A stretch of 64,000 bases of DNA from Agromyces humatus (GCF_021228295.1 NZ_JAJQPD010000004.1:337174-401173); one strand, 5' to 3'. Counted from the first letter of the stretch, positions 1-8,301 are shown. Made by a program: numbers and translations. The notes: generated by a model from the sequence alone, not told the origin.

Positions 1-555
1 GTCGACGTCGAGGCCCTGGTTGACGAGCGACTCTCGGGCGACGCCGAGCACCGCGGCCGAGAGCTCGTCGCGGCGGTTGATGATCGTGAGCACGTCGGTG
101 GCGCCGATCGACGCGCGCAGCGAACCCGAGAGCACCTCCTGCGCGAAGATGTCGATGTTCTTGTCTTGACCGAGGAAGCGCTGCGCGGCAGCGCGGATGG
201 ACGCGGCGCTGTCGCCGACCTTCACGATCGCCACGGCGTCGACGTGCACGGTGATGCCGTTGTTGGTCTGCGCCTCGGCGCGGATCTCGATGGCACGCGA
301 GCGCAGCGAGATCTTGTGCGCCTTCTGGAAGAAGGGCATGATCCAGACGCCCTGACCGTGCACGACACGCTGCCCCGACTCCTCGGTGTCGACACCGTCG
401 ACCATCTTGCGACGCGAGCGCTTGCCGGTGACGACGATCGCCTCGTCGGGCGACACGTTGCGGTAGAGCACCTTCGCCCAGACCCACACGATGATGAGCG
501 CGACGATGACGAGGGCGATGACGGCGAAGACGGGACTGAAGAGCAGGTCGGGCAC
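1..555 (-). CDS. SPFH/flotillin-family membrane protein (partial)
   Basis: This is the N-terminal 185 codons of a flotillin-like protein; the rest lies beyond the left edge. The start is GTG at 555, with AGAAGGAA five bases upstream. A single transmembrane segment (about residues 8-26) is followed by a band-7/SPFH domain with flotillin-like stretches, for example residues around NVSPDEAIVVTGK and later SLRSRAIEI and DVLTIINRRDELS. Flotillins are membrane-anchored scaffolds that organise membrane microdomains. The family is clear from sequence; the partner proteins cannot be seen here. Confidence 0.85.
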   Translation of the reverse strand, partial: MPDLLFSPVFAVIALVIVALIIVWVWAKVLYRNVSPDEAIVVTGKRSRRKMVDGVDTEESGQRVVHGQGVWIMPFFQKAHKISLRSRAIEIRAEAQTNNGITVHVDAVAIVKVGDSAASIRAAAQRFLGQDKNIDIFAQEVLSGSLRASIGATDVLTIINRRDELSAAVLGVARESLVNQGLDVD

Positions 556-659
556 CGGGGTTCCTTCTGTGGGGGGTGGAGTAGGGCTCCGTCAAGAATG
601 GATGCCCCGCGCTCCGCGCGCAATGGATACCACTGCAGGGGCCGAGTCAGATTTGGATC

Positions 660-688
660 TTGACCGGGCGGTCAATCAGTTCTACCGT
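660..688 (+). promoter_or_regulatory. Promoter with overlapping TetR-type operator
   Basis: TTGACC (660-665) and TACCGT (683-688) are separated by exactly 17 bases and form a good sigma-70-type promoter. A perfect inverted repeat, TTGACCG-GG-CGGTCAA (660-675), covers the -35 box. A second TTGACC half-site lies at 694-699. A repressor bound here would block RNA polymerase. The TetR gene two positions downstream is the obvious candidate binder. The promoter assignment is inferred from spacing, not measured. Confidence 0.7.
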
Positions 689-736
689 GGAATTGACCCC
701 CGGATGGGGGCGACCGACTCGGAGGAGGTTGGTTCG

Positions 737-1096
737 ATGAAGAAATGGACACGCTGGGAGGACTGGGTGGCGATCGCCGTCGGCATCGTCGTGGCCGTGT
801 CCGCGCTGCTCATGCCCCCGATGGGGTCATCGCTCGCGCTCATGCTCACGCTCGGCGCTCTGTTGATCGTCTCAGGTGTCGTGAACCTCGCGATGCCGGG
901 CATGGTCGCCATGGAGTACGTGCAGGGTGCCCTCGGCCTGCTGCTGATCGTCTCGCCGTGGATCGGCGGATACGCAGACCCGATGACCTTCGGTCCCGCC
1001 TGGATGTCGTGGATCGGTGGAGCCGTCGTCGTCATCGTCGCCGCCCTCGCCATCCGCCCGAGCATGAAGGCGCATCACGACGCGATCACGCACTGA
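737..1096 (+). CDS. SPW-repeat integral membrane protein
   Basis: A 119-residue membrane protein with about four hydrophobic segments and the SPW signature (VSPWIGGY, near residue 75; a second, degenerate copy AWMSWIGG follows). The start ATG at 737 has GGAGGAGG at 721-728. SPW-repeat proteins are small four-helix membrane proteins of unknown function. It is transcribed from the promoter/operator at 660-688 and is followed by a TetR gene 82 bases downstream, so the pair is probably one autoregulated unit. The family is recognised; no function can be assigned. Confidence 0.85.
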   Translation: MKKWTRWEDWVAIAVGIVVAVSALLMPPMGSSLALMLTLGALLIVSGVVNLAMPGMVAMEYVQGALGLLLIVSPWIGGYADPMTFGPAWMSWIGGAVVVIVAALAIRPSMKAHHDAITH

Positions 1097-1112
1097 GCCG
1101 ATCACGCACTGA
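1080..1112 (+). repeat. Tandem duplication spanning a stop codon
   Basis: The sequence GATCACGCACTGA that ends the SPW gene is repeated after a 16-base step, so the stop codon (1094-1096) sits in the first copy and a second, out-of-frame TGA sits in the next. Similar duplications occur at three other gene ends in this window. Confidence 0.75.
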
Positions 1113-1178
1113 ACACCTATTCGAAACCGGGGACGGCGCGCACGCGTCCGTCCCCCTTACCGTTCGAGAGAGCAGACC

Positions 1179-1760
1179 ATGACCGAACCGCCCGGTACGC
1201 GTGAGCGCATCCTCGACGCCGCAGAGCGGCTCTTCGCCGAGCGCGGCTTCGATGCGACGCCGACGTCGATCATCGCTGGAGCGGCGGGGGTGCCGAAGGG
1301 GCTGTTGTTCTACTACTTCCCGACGAAGCACGACCTGCTGCGGGCGCTGGTGTCAGAGCGGCTCGACCTCGGACCCATCGACCCCGGCGCACTGGTCGAA
1401 CCCGGTGATCCGGTCGGCGCCCTGCTGAACCTGTCGAAGGCCCTCTCCGACATCCAGGCCGAGTCGGCGGTGCTCGGCGTCATCGTCTGGCGCGAGCAGC
1501 GTACCCATCCCGACGTGCGGGCGAAACTGCGCGAGTACCGGCATCAGGTGCAGGGCATCGTCGAGCGGGTGCTGCGCGGCAGCGTGCTCGCCCCGATCAC
1601 GACGCGCGCCCTGCACGCCGCTGCTGCTGCCTGGGTGGCGATTCTGTCGATCCGGCCGCACGCCGACCACGGGGAGTCAGGCGAGGACGCCGGAATCGAC
1701 CTGCGCGCGCTCGCTGAGCTCATCTGCGCCGGGCTCGACGCCTCGCCCGCCCCCGCGTGA
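1179..1760 (+). CDS. TetR/AcrR-family transcriptional regulator
   Basis: A 193-residue protein. The N-terminal helix-turn-helix (residues about 8-55) has the TetR pattern TRERILDAAERLFAERGF, then GVPKGLLFYYFPTKHDLL. The C-terminal half is a helical ligand-binding/dimerisation domain without a recognisable ligand. It lies 82 bases after the SPW gene in the same direction. The perfect palindrome over the upstream promoter suggests it represses its own operon. Its 3' end overlaps the convergent PQ-loop gene by 84 bases. Confidence 0.92.
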   Translation: MTEPPGTRERILDAAERLFAERGFDATPTSIIAGAAGVPKGLLFYYFPTKHDLLRALVSERLDLGPIDPGALVEPGDPVGALLNLSKALSDIQAESAVLGVIVWREQRTHPDVRAKLREYRHQVQGIVERVLRGSVLAPITTRALHAAAAAWVAILSIRPHADHGESGEDAGIDLRALAELICAGLDASPAPA

Positions 1761-2039
1761 CCTCGAACCGCTGCCCGTCGCGGCACGACGCGCACGCACG
1801 CACAGCACGAGCATGATGCCGCACGACACGAGGTAGAACGTGTGCAGCGCCCAGATCGGCCCGAACGGCAGGCTGAACACGTACCACGAGTAGGCCACGT
1901 TCGCCGCGTTGATCATCAGCATGCTCGACAGACTGTACGACGTGACATCCCGGGTGCGCAGCGCCTTGCGCAGCATCGGCAGATTGCTGACCGCGAAGAC
2001 CACGGTCGAGATCGTGCCGGCGAGGATCGGGATGTCCAT
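1677..2039 (-). CDS. PQ-loop/SemiSWEET-like small membrane protein
   Basis: A 120-residue protein with three transmembrane helices in the first ~85 residues. It carries a PQ-loop-like stretch (SNLPMLRKALRTRDVTSYS), the architecture of SemiSWEET-type sugar transporters, which act as dimers of three-helix units. The tail (residues about 88-120) is Ser/Gly/Arg-rich and hydrophilic. The start ATG at 2039 is supported by TAGCGT seven bases upstream (2047-2052), a leaderless-type promoter. The last 84 bases overlap the end of the convergent tetR gene. The substrate is unknown. Confidence 0.7.
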   Translation of the reverse strand: MDIPILAGTISTVVFAVSNLPMLRKALRTRDVTSYSLSSMLMINAANVAYSWYVFSLPFGPIWALHTFYLVSCGIMLVLCVRARRAATGSGSRSRGGGRGVEPGADELSERAQVDSGVLA

Positions 2040-2141
2040 GACCAGAACGCTAGGCGCGACATCCGCTCGCCGCGTCGGCCGAACCACGCATCTTGATCTG
2101 CCGGCCGTATGGGTAGATCTATGTAGGCCGACGCTCAGCGG

Positions 2142-2507
2142 TCAGCGTGGCTTCCCGTCGAGTCGGGCGTCGATCTGCGCCTTCCGCTCGGCGAGGATGC
2201 GTCGCAGCAGGTCATCGGGAACCGGGTGTGCGGCGGTGAATTGGAGTGCACCCGGCGACCAGGTGAACTCGCCGAGTTCGGCGGCGAGGCCGGGCAGCAC
2301 CTGCCCGCTGAACGGGTAGAGGCCGAGGTGCGCCTTCGCCTCCAGCACGGCAACGAACCCCTTGCCGCGATAGAGCAGCGCCGGCATGCCGTAGCTCTCG
2401 CCCTCGGTGACGTCGGGCGCGAGCTCGCGGGCCACGGCGATGACGTGCTCGAGTGCCGTGCGGTTCTCGCCCTCGCGCGCGGCCAGGTAGTCGGTGACGG
2501 TGCCCAT
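2142..2507 (-). CDS. DUF1801 (YdhG-like) domain protein
   Basis: A 121-residue soluble protein. It matches the DUF1801 pattern: an N-terminal TVTDYLAAREGENR helix, a central PALLYRGKGFVAVLEAKAHL strand pair, and a C-terminal lysine/arginine-rich helix (LRRILAERKAQIDARL). Members are sometimes called iron-chaperone-like, but the biochemical role is unsettled. TAGGAT lies seven bases before ATG 2507, which fits leaderless transcription. Only 35 bases separate it from the divergent acylphosphatase gene, so the two promoters overlap. Confidence 0.8.
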   Translation of the reverse strand: MGTVTDYLAAREGENRTALEHVIAVARELAPDVTEGESYGMPALLYRGKGFVAVLEAKAHLGLYPFSGQVLPGLAAELGEFTWSPGALQFTAAHPVPDDLLRRILAERKAQIDARLDGKPR

Positions 2508-2542
2508 GGCGGGCATCCTACTCGCGGGGCTATTCTCGCCAC

Positions 2543-2815
2543 ATGGTCGTCCGAGTGCGCGTGACCGTGCAGGGTGCAGTGCACGGTGTGGGGTTCAGGT
2601 TCGGCACCCGTGTCGAGGCGCAGCGGCTCGGCGTCGCCGGCTGGGTGCGCAACCGATCCGATGGCGCGGTCGAGGCCGAACTCGAAGGCGAGGCCTCGGC
2701 CGTGAATTCGATGCTGGCGTGGTTCGACGAGGGGCCGCCCGGCGCCAGTGTCACGATGCTCACGACCACCGATCTCACGCCGACGGGCGAACAGGGGTTC
2801 CAGATCAGGTCGTGA
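2543..2815 (+). CDS. acyP: Acylphosphatase
   Basis: A 90-residue enzyme that hydrolyses carboxyl-phosphate bonds such as acetyl phosphate, in the cytosol. The family signatures are intact: VHGVGFRFGTRVEA (residues about 14-27) supplies the phosphate-binding loop and catalytic arginine, and GWVRNRSDG supplies the catalytic asparagine. The length is typical. TATTCT (2531-2536) is exactly six bases before ATG 2543, so the transcript is probably leaderless. It ends 6 bases before the end of the convergent LuxR gene. Confidence 0.95.
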   Translation: MVVRVRVTVQGAVHGVGFRFGTRVEAQRLGVAGWVRNRSDGAVEAELEGEASAVNSMLAWFDEGPPGASVTMLTTTDLTPTGEQGFQIRS

Positions 2816-2821
2816 ACCAGC

Positions 2822-4444
2822 TCACACGAGCCCGTTCTCGTACGCGTACGCGGTGGCCGCCGCCCGAGTCGAGAGGCTGAGCTTGCCGAAGATGTTGCTG
2901 ACGTGACGCGCGACGGTCTTCTCGCTGAGTGAGAGCCGCTCGCCGATCGCGCGATTGGTGAGCCCCGTCGACACGAGGCGCAGCACCTCGACCTCGCGCG
3001 GCGTGAGCACCCCGGCGCGACGATCTCCGACCAGGTCGTCGAGCTCGGCGAGCGCGGGGTTCGCGCCGAGCGCGACGAACACCTCGCGTGCGCCCCTGAG
3101 CTGCACGAGTGCGGCGTCGCGATCGCCGAGCTCGAGCAGGGCGCGTGCTGCCGAGACCCTGCTTCTCGCGCGTTCGTACCGGGCGCCGAGCCCTTCCCAG
3201 GCATCGACGGCGGCGCGCGCGGCGACGAGCGACCCCGACGGATCGCCCTCAGCGAGCAGCACCCGCGCCTCGGCGGCGGCGACGGTTGCGGCGAGCAGCG
3301 CGGTGGGCGTCGAGCGGCTCGCCTCGTGGAGCTCGTCGACGGCGCGGCGAGCCGCTTCGGCATCACCCGACGCGACCTCGATCTCGATGACGGCAGGCAA
3401 CAGGAATCGCCGGGTGAACGGGTCGGCACCCGCGACGGTGCGCCGGATCTCGTCCTGCGCGACGCTCGTACGCCCGAGGGTGAGATGCAGCAGGGCGAGA
3501 CCCGGTTGGGGCTCCCACCCCGATTCGCCGGCACGCCGATACGACTCCTCGGCGGTGTGGAAGGCGCCGCGCAGCCGCGCGAGCTCGGCCAACTGGTAGG
3601 GCGCACCGTAGACGGCCCGATAGTCGCCCGCGCGGAAGCGTGACAGCGCGTGCTCCGCCGCGGTGGCCGCCTCGGCCCAGGCGCCGCGCAGCAGCAGCAG
3701 CCCGGCTTCGAGCGCATGGCGCTGGCCGCTGAACGTGATCAACTCGGGCTGCTCACGGCACCATCGATCGAGCACGCTCAACCATTCGGTGGCCCGTGCC
3801 ACGTCGAACGCCATGACCGCGTCCGAGATCATGGCGCAGGACATGACGCCGGTCGGCACCGGTGCGATCTCGCCGGCCGCGATCGCGGTCATCGCACGGT
3901 CGAAGCATCCGAATCCGTCGGCGATCGCCCCGAGTTCGATCAGCGACTTGCCGAGTCCGAGCGAGGCGAACGATGCGAGTTCGCCGTCGCCGTGGCGCTC
4001 GGCGATCGCGATCACCTCCTCGAACGCCTGCCTCGCCTCGACCGGATTCCCGCTGCCGAGCTGCGCAACCGCCGGCGCCAATCGCGCGAACCCGGCGAGC
4101 GAGCCCGGCTCCGCCATCGCGCTCGCGAGCCGCATCGCGCGCGCGCCCCACGCAACCGAGCGCGTGAAGTCCCCGAGTTCGATCAGGTTGAGCGCGAGCC
4201 AGCCGGCCGTGCGCACCGCACCCACGGCGTCGTCATCGGCGAGATGCGCCTCGTACGCCCGCGAGAGCGCGTCGACCGACGCGGGCGGCTCGCCCCGGAG
4301 GAGCGCGACCGTTCCGAGCAGCTCGAGATCGGATGCTCCGAGCCCGCCGGTCGCGTCGACGCCCGCCAGCCGCTCATACGCGTCGGCCCAGCGCCGATCG
4401 GCCGCGGCCGCGCGGCCCGCATCGAGTGCGCTGGACGAGGTCAT
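2822..4444 (-). CDS. LuxR-family regulator with TPR-like N-terminus
   Basis: A 540-residue regulator. The C-terminal ~65 residues form a LuxR/GerE helix-turn-helix (LTPREVEVLRLVSTGLTNRAIGERL, then SEKTVARHVSNIFGKL). The first ~450 residues are alanine-rich helical hairpins that resemble tetratricopeptide repeats, as in LuxR proteins that sense protein or ligand signals. There is no receiver domain and no P-loop NTPase, unlike the MalT/LAL class. The start ATG at 4444 has GGGGGAGCGAC just upstream. Its target genes are not evident; the divergent hydrolase starts 173 bases away. Confidence 0.88.
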   Translation of the reverse strand: MTSSSALDAGRAAAADRRWADAYERLAGVDATGGLGASDLELLGTVALLRGEPPASVDALSRAYEAHLADDDAVGAVRTAGWLALNLIELGDFTRSVAWGARAMRLASAMAEPGSLAGFARLAPAVAQLGSGNPVEARQAFEEVIAIAERHGDGELASFASLGLGKSLIELGAIADGFGCFDRAMTAIAAGEIAPVPTGVMSCAMISDAVMAFDVARATEWLSVLDRWCREQPELITFSGQRHALEAGLLLLRGAWAEAATAAEHALSRFRAGDYRAVYGAPYQLAELARLRGAFHTAEESYRRAGESGWEPQPGLALLHLTLGRTSVAQDEIRRTVAGADPFTRRFLLPAVIEIEVASGDAEAARRAVDELHEASRSTPTALLAATVAAAEARVLLAEGDPSGSLVAARAAVDAWEGLGARYERARSRVSAARALLELGDRDAALVQLRGAREVFVALGANPALAELDDLVGDRRAGVLTPREVEVLRLVSTGLTNRAIGERLSLSEKTVARHVSNIFGKLSLSTRAAATAYAYENGLV

Positions 4445-4617
4445 GTCGCTCCCCCGCCGGCTGCGACACGCTCGGGCCGACGCCGGCGCCCGTCGGTCGT
4501 GCGGGAACCGTACCGCCGAATCGTCGGGCTCCGCAAGGCCTCGCACCTGCTGTTCCCAACGGCCTCGAGCATGTACGGGCCCGCGCATGGCGGGCCATGC
4601 GGGAGTACGATCACGCC

Positions 4618-5409
4618 ATGGAGACGGTGCGCGTCGACGGCATCGACATCGCGTACCGGCACAGCGGGGCCGGCACCCCGATCGTGCTGCTGCACGGCGC
4701 GTTCGGCGACTCGGGCGATTGGGCGAGCGACCTCGCGACGCTCTCGACCGACCACGAGGTCGTCGCCTGGGACGCGCCGGGCTGCGGCGGGTCGAGCGAC
4801 GTGCCGGCCGACTGGTCGGATCGGGATTGGTCGGCTGCGCTCGCCGGGTTCATCACCGAACTCGGGCTCGATCGCCCGGTCGTATGCGGCCTCTCGCTCG
4901 GGTCGGTGCTGACATTGCTGCTCGCCCGCGATCACCCCGGTGTTCCTCGTGCGCTCGTCCTCGCGGGTGCGTACGCCGGCTGGGTCGGGTCGCTCTCGGC
5001 TGCCGAGCTCGATCGCCGCGTGGCCGCGGTCGAGGCGACCATCGACCTGCCGCCCGAGGACTGGGCCGATGCGTTCCTCGAGTCGGTGTACCCACCCGAT
5101 GCTCCGGCCGATCGCGTCGCGAGCGCCCGAGCGGCGCTGCTCGCGTGGCGACCGGCGACCACGAGGGCGCTGCTCTCCTCGCTCGTCCTCCTCGATCTCC
5201 GACCCGCGCTGCCGCACATCGAAGTGCCGACGCTCGTGGTGCGCGGCGAGGCGGATCAGCGAAGCCCGTGGCGCGCCGCGCTCGCGATCGCGCGAGCGAT
5301 CCCCGATGCCCGCTTCGTCGAATTGCGCGGCCTGGGCCACGACTGCGCGGGGCCGGAGTTCGACGCGCTCGTCCGCGACTTCGTCGCCCGGCTTCAGGCA
5401 ACGGCCTGA
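4618..5409 (+). CDS. Alpha/beta-fold hydrolase
   Basis: A 263-residue cytosolic hydrolase of the alpha/beta superfamily. The oxyanion HG motif (LLHGAFGDSGDW) is near residue 25, the nucleophile elbow is GLSLGS (Ser about residue 93), the acid is in RGEADQRSP (about 218), and the histidine is in GLGHDCAG (about 245). TACGAT (4606-4611) followed by six bases and ATG 4618 marks a leaderless start. The substrate is unknown; it could be an ester, lactone or haloalkane, since the motifs do not discriminate. Confidence 0.88.
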   Translation: METVRVDGIDIAYRHSGAGTPIVLLHGAFGDSGDWASDLATLSTDHEVVAWDAPGCGGSSDVPADWSDRDWSAALAGFITELGLDRPVVCGLSLGSVLTLLLARDHPGVPRALVLAGAYAGWVGSLSAAELDRRVAAVEATIDLPPEDWADAFLESVYPPDAPADRVASARAALLAWRPATTRALLSSLVLLDLRPALPHIEVPTLVVRGEADQRSPWRAALAIARAIPDARFVELRGLGHDCAGPEFDALVRDFVARLQATA

Positions 5410-5421
5410 GGCCCGAGCACG

Positions 5422-5457
5422 ACGAAGGGCCCACCGGCGAACCGGCGAGCCCTTCGT
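5422..5457. terminator. Bidirectional hairpin terminator
   Basis: ACGAAGGGC (5422-5430) pairs with GCCCTTCGT (5449-5457). The intervening sequence holds a smaller CCGG/CCGG pairing. The hairpin lies between the converging hydrolase gene (+) and rplA (-) and could end both transcripts. No T-run is seen. Confidence 0.65.
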
Positions 5458-5460
5458 GCT

Positions 5461-5496
5461 GGTCTCGATACGGCGCTGGCGCGCCCACTCGACCGG
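5461..5496. repeat. REP-like repeat copy (GGTCTCGATACG...CTCGACC)
   Basis: A copy of the dispersed imperfect inverted repeat, GGTCTCGATACGGCGC then GCGCCCACTCGACCGG. It lies directly between the terminator and the rplA stop codon. Other copies are at 6291, 6906, 17000, 18725, 39729, 40900 and 49389. Confidence 0.7.
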
Positions 5497-5503
5497 TGAA
5501 ACG

Positions 5504-6193
5504 CTAGATGGCGTTGACGTCCAGCGGGATGCCGGGGCCGAACGTGGTCGACACGGCACCCTTCTGGATGTAACGGCCCTTGGAGCTCGACGGCTTGAGA
5601 CGCACGACCTCTTCGAGCGCGGCCTTGGCGTTCTCCTCGAGCTGCTCGACCGAGAACGACGCCTTGCCGACGACGAAGTGCACGTTGGCGTGCTTGTCGA
5701 CGCGGAACTCGATCTTGCCGCCCTTGATGTCGGAGACGGCCTGGCCCACGTTCGGGGTCACGGTGCCGGTCTTCGGGTTGGGCATGAGGCCGCGGGGGCC
5801 GAGCACCTTGCCGAGACGACCGACCTGGCCCATGAGCTCGGGGGTCGAGACGGCGGAGTCGAACGCGGTGTAGCCACCGGCGACCTTCTCGATGAGCTCG
5901 GCGCCGCCGACCTCGTCGGCGCCGGCTGCGATCGCCGCCTCGGCCGCGGGGCCGGTCGCGAACACGATGACGCGGGCGGTCTTGCCGGTGCCGTGCGGAA
6001 GGATGACGGTGCCGCGCACCATCTGGTCGGCCTTGCGGGGGTCGACGCCGAGCTTCAGCGCGACCTCGACGGTGGAGTCGAACTTCGCCGAGCCGGTCTG
6101 CTTGGCGAGGGCGACGGCCTCGTTCGGGGTGTAGTACTTGCCGGCCTCGATCTTCTCGACCGCGGCCCGGTAGGCCTTGGACTTCTGTGCCAT
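5504..6193 (-). CDS. rplA: 50S ribosomal protein L1
   Basis: A 229-residue L1 protein, the usual length. L1 binds 23S rRNA and forms the mobile L1 stalk that handles deacylated tRNA leaving the E site. Hallmarks include [19 protein letters not shown] (about residues 125-143) and the C-terminal region ending [12 protein letters not shown] 6193 follows AAGGAGAACCAAC, a strong ribosome-binding site. It lies 145 bases downstream of rplK in the standard L11-L1 arrangement. In many bacteria L1 represses this operon by binding its leader; no such site was identified here. Confidence 0.98.
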   Translation of the reverse strand: MAQKSKAYRAAVEKIEAGKYYTPNEAVALAKQTGSAKFDSTVEVALKLGVDPRKADQMVRGTVILPHGTGKTARVIVFATGPAAEAAIAAGADEVGGAELIEKVAGGYTAFDSAVSTPELMGQVGRLGKVLGPRGLMPNPKTGTVTPNVGQAVSDIKGGKIEFRVDKHANVHFVVGKASFSVEQLEENAKAALEEVVRLKPSSSKGRYIQKGAVSTTFGPGIPLDVNAI

Positions 6194-6290
6194 GTTGGTT
6201 CTCCTTGAGAGAGTGTGGTCATCTGCGCCTGGCGGGCGCTGCCACGAGTGTGAGTTCTGGTGAGCGGATGCCGCGACATCCGTCGGTCCG

Positions 6291-6330
6291 TGGGTTTCGA
6301 GACGGTCGCTGCGCGCCCTGCTCAACCCAC
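6291..6330. repeat. REP-like repeat copy in rplK-rplA spacer
   Basis: TGGGTTTCGAGACG ... CTCAACCCAC, an imperfect inverted repeat of the same family as the other copies in the window. It lies between rplK and rplA and so would be a hairpin in their shared mRNA. Confidence 0.65.
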
Positions 6331-6338
6331 TGGTGGGC

Positions 6339-6767
6339 CTATTCGACCGTGATGCCCATCGAGCGGGCGGTGCCCGCGATGATCTTCGACGCGGCGTCGA
6401 GGTCGTTCGCGTTGAGGTCGACCATCTTCGCCTCGGCGATCTCGCGCACCTGCGCCTGGGTCAGCTTGCCGACCTTGGTGGTGTGCGGGACGCCCGAGCC
6501 CTTGGCGACGCCGGCGGCCTTCTTGATGAGCTCGGCGGCGGGCGGGGTCTTCAGGATGAAGGTGAACGAGCGGTCTTCGTAGACCGTGATCTCGACGGGG
6601 ATGACGTTGCCGCGCTGGGCTTCGGTCGCCGCGTTGTAGGCCTTGCAGAACTCCATGATGTTCACGCCGTGCTGACCCAGGGCCGGGCCGATGGGCGGGG
6701 CCGGGTTGGCGGCGCCGGCCTTGATCTGAAGCTTGATCAGACCAGTGACCTTCTTCTTCGGTGCCAT
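6339..6767 (-). CDS. rplK: 50S ribosomal protein L11
   Basis: A 142-residue L11 protein, full length. It forms the GTPase-associated centre of the ribosome with L10/L12 and the 23S rRNA thiostrepton loop. The N-terminal domain contains [22 protein letters not shown], with the proline-rich segment that meets thiostrepton-class drugs. The C-terminal RNA-binding domain contains [18 protein letters not shown] 6767 is preceded by GAAAGAGAGAAATC. A 227-base leader separates it from nusG. Confidence 0.98.
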   Translation of the reverse strand: MAPKKKVTGLIKLQIKAGAANPAPPIGPALGQHGVNIMEFCKAYNAATEAQRGNVIPVEITVYEDRSFTFILKTPPAAELIKKAAGVAKGSGVPHTTKVGKLTQAQVREIAEAKMVDLNANDLDAASKIIAGTARSMGITVE

Positions 6768-6791
6768 GATTTCTCTCTTTCTGTTCGAACG

Positions 6792-6819
6792 CCCGCCCCT
6801 GAGCTTGTCGAAGGGCGGG
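6792..6819. repeat. Palindromic CTGAGCTTGTCGAAGG-type repeat in rplK leader
   Basis: CCCGCCC (6792-6798) pairs with GGGCGGG (6813-6819) around CTGAGCTTGTCGAA. It sits 25-52 bases upstream of the rplK start on the minus strand and would form a strong mRNA hairpin. I recall similar short palindromes dispersed in related genomes; only this copy was noticed here. Confidence 0.5.
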
Positions 6820-6867
6820 GCACTCTCCCGCAGGCCCGGCGGATCCGGGATGCGGTGGTTTGGGGGT

Positions 6868-6885
6868 TTGTGCGCGCGCGCACAA
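6868..6885. repeat. Perfect 18-base CG-alternating palindrome
   Basis: TTGTGCGCGCGCGCACAA is a perfect palindrome with a (GC)n core. It lies at the predicted 5' end of the rplK leader transcript (minus strand), just downstream of a candidate -10 box TATCAT (6893-6898). It could be an operator, a leader hairpin or a Z-DNA-prone element. Confidence 0.6.
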
Positions 6886-6892
6886 CCTGTCA

Positions 6893-6898
6893 ATGATA
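6893..6898 (-). promoter_or_regulatory. Candidate -10 box for rplK-rplA
   Basis: On the minus strand TATCAT stands in an AT-rich island (GTTATCATTGACA) within an otherwise GC-rich spacer. The -35 region is weak. An overlapping TTGACA (minus strand, 6888-6893) has no good -10 box at the right distance. This is weak evidence for a promoter separate from the nusG transcript. Confidence 0.35.
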
Positions 6899-6905
6899 AC
6901 GGAAA

Positions 6906-6987
6906 GTCGCCGGTCGGGTAGCGAAGCGTATCGAGACCCCCTGCGAGGGTCTCGATACGGCGCTGGCGCGCCTACTCGACCGGCGAC
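6906..6987. repeat. Large inverted repeat between nusG and rplK
   Basis: The arm GTCGCCGGTCGGGTAGCGAA...TCGAGACCC (from 6906) is mirrored by GGGTCTCGATACGG...CTACTCGACCGGCGAC (to 6987), around a short CTGCGA centre. It is a full head-to-head pair of the dispersed REP-like repeat and can fold into a hairpin of about 30 base pairs with a bulge. It immediately follows the nusG stop codon (6995) on the minus strand and may act as a terminator or mRNA stabiliser. Confidence 0.7.
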
Positions 6988-6994
6988 AGAGGTT

Positions 6995-7921
6995 CTACAG
7001 CTTCGTGACCTGGTCGAAGCTGAGTTCGACCGGGGTCTCGCGTTCGAAGAGCGAGACGAGCACGGTGAGCTTGCCGCTCTCGGGCTTGATCTCGCTGATC
7101 GTGCCGGGAAGGCCCGCGAACGAGCCGTCCTTGATGGTGATGGTCTCGCCGACCTCGAAGTCGACCTCGGCGGGAAGCTGGCGGGCGGCACCGGAGGCTG
7201 CGCCGGCCTTCGCGCCCTTGGCGGGGGCGACGTCCTTGATCTCGACGAGGCTCTTCAGCATGCCGAAGGACTCTTCGAAGCGAAGCGGGGTCGGGTTGTG
7301 CGCGTTGCCCACGAAGCCGGTGACGCCGGGGGTGTGGCGGATGACCGACCAGCTCTCTTCGTTGAGCTCCATGCGCACGAGCACGTAGCCGGGGATGCGT
7401 ACGCGAGTGACCATCTTGCGCTGGCCGTTCTTGATCTCGACGACGTCTTCCATCGGCACTTCGACCTGGTAGATGTAGTCGGCCATGGCCATCGACTCGC
7501 GGCGCTGTTCGATGTTCGCCTTCACGCGACGCTCGAACCCGGCGTAGGAGTGGATGACGTACCACTTGCCCGGGAGGAACCGCAGCTCGGCGCGGAACTC
7601 GGCGTAGGGGTCGGTGGTCTCTTCTTCTTCTTCGGTGACGGCCTCGAAGGCGGCCTCGGCCTCTTCGGGCGAGTCGATGTCGAGGGCGTCGTCGATGACG
7701 GCGTCGGCCTCGGGGTCGTTCGACTCGGCCATGGCGTCGAGCACGGCATCGAGGTCGACCTCGTTGCCCTCGTCGTCGACGACGTGCACCGCACGCTGCT
7801 CGGCGGGCTCGACTGAGTTCTCGTCGTGCTCGAGCGAGTTGCCCGTCTGGGCCTCGTCGTCTTCGGCCGACTGCTCGGCGGCAGTGGCCCAGTCGACGTC
7901 GTCGCGCTCAATCTTTGACAC
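6995..7921 (-). CDS. nusG: Transcription termination/antitermination factor NusG
   Basis: A 308-residue NusG. The NGN domain begins near residue 117 ([20 protein letters not shown]), and the C-terminal KOW domain contains [19 protein letters not shown]. NusG binds RNA polymerase and links transcription to Rho and the ribosome. The first ~115 residues are an acidic, low-complexity extension (runs of E and D). Such extensions are common in actinobacterial NusG and make it longer than the ~180-residue E. coli protein. The start GTG at 7921 has AAGGA nine bases upstream; a TTG at 7930 is a poorer choice. It lies 70 bases after secE. Confidence 0.97.
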   Translation of the reverse strand: MSKIERDDVDWATAAEQSAEDDEAQTGNSLEHDENSVEPAEQRAVHVVDDEGNEVDLDAVLDAMAESNDPEADAVIDDALDIDSPEEAEAAFEAVTEEEEETTDPYAEFRAELRFLPGKWYVIHSYAGFERRVKANIEQRRESMAMADYIYQVEVPMEDVVEIKNGQRKMVTRVRIPGYVLVRMELNEESWSVIRHTPGVTGFVGNAHNPTPLRFEESFGMLKSLVEIKDVAPAKGAKAGAASGAARQLPAEVDFEVGETITIKDGSFAGLPGTISEIKPESGKLTVLVSLFERETPVELSFDQVTKL

Positions 7922-7991
7922 TTGTCTCAATCCTTTTTCTTGCGTGCGCCTGCGGCGAACCGGATACCTCGAGCCGTAGGCCCGATCAGGC

Positions 7992-8261
7992 CTAGCCCGT
8001 TCCGAAGACGTACAGCACCAGCCACCCGAACAGTTGGTCGAGCCCGTAGACGATCGCCATCATGATGATGACGAACACGAGCACGACGACGGTGAAGCTG
8101 AAGAGCTCTCTGCGGGTCGGAGTGACGACCTTCTTCAGTTCAGCGATGACCTGCCGGATGAACAATGCAATGCGCGAAAAGGGATTCCGCTGCGCCGCGC
8201 GATCGCGCTTCGCGTTGGCGACGACGTCTTCACTCGGCTCGTCGATTACTTTTCGTGCCAC
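7992..8261 (-). CDS. secE: Preprotein translocase subunit SecE
   Basis: An 89-residue single-span SecE, the clamp subunit of the SecYEG channel. A cytosolic amphipathic stretch ([20 protein letters not shown]) leads into one transmembrane helix (about residues 57-78). GTG 8261 is preferred because AAAGG lies eight bases upstream; the ATG at 8291 lacks a good site. It sits directly between tRNA-Trp and nusG, a conserved bacterial order. Confidence 0.95.
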   Translation of the reverse strand: MARKVIDEPSEDVVANAKRDRAAQRNPFSRIALFIRQVIAELKKVVTPTRRELFSFTVVVLVFVIIMMAIVYGLDQLFGWLVLYVFGTG

Positions 8262-8301
8262 TTCGTACACCTTTCGTGGGCCGGCATTCATCGCCGGCTC
8301 G

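Noticed and set aside
6888..6893. TTGACA (minus strand) as a strong -35 box for rplK
   Set aside because: No acceptable -10 box is found 16-18 bases downstream; the palindrome occupies that space.
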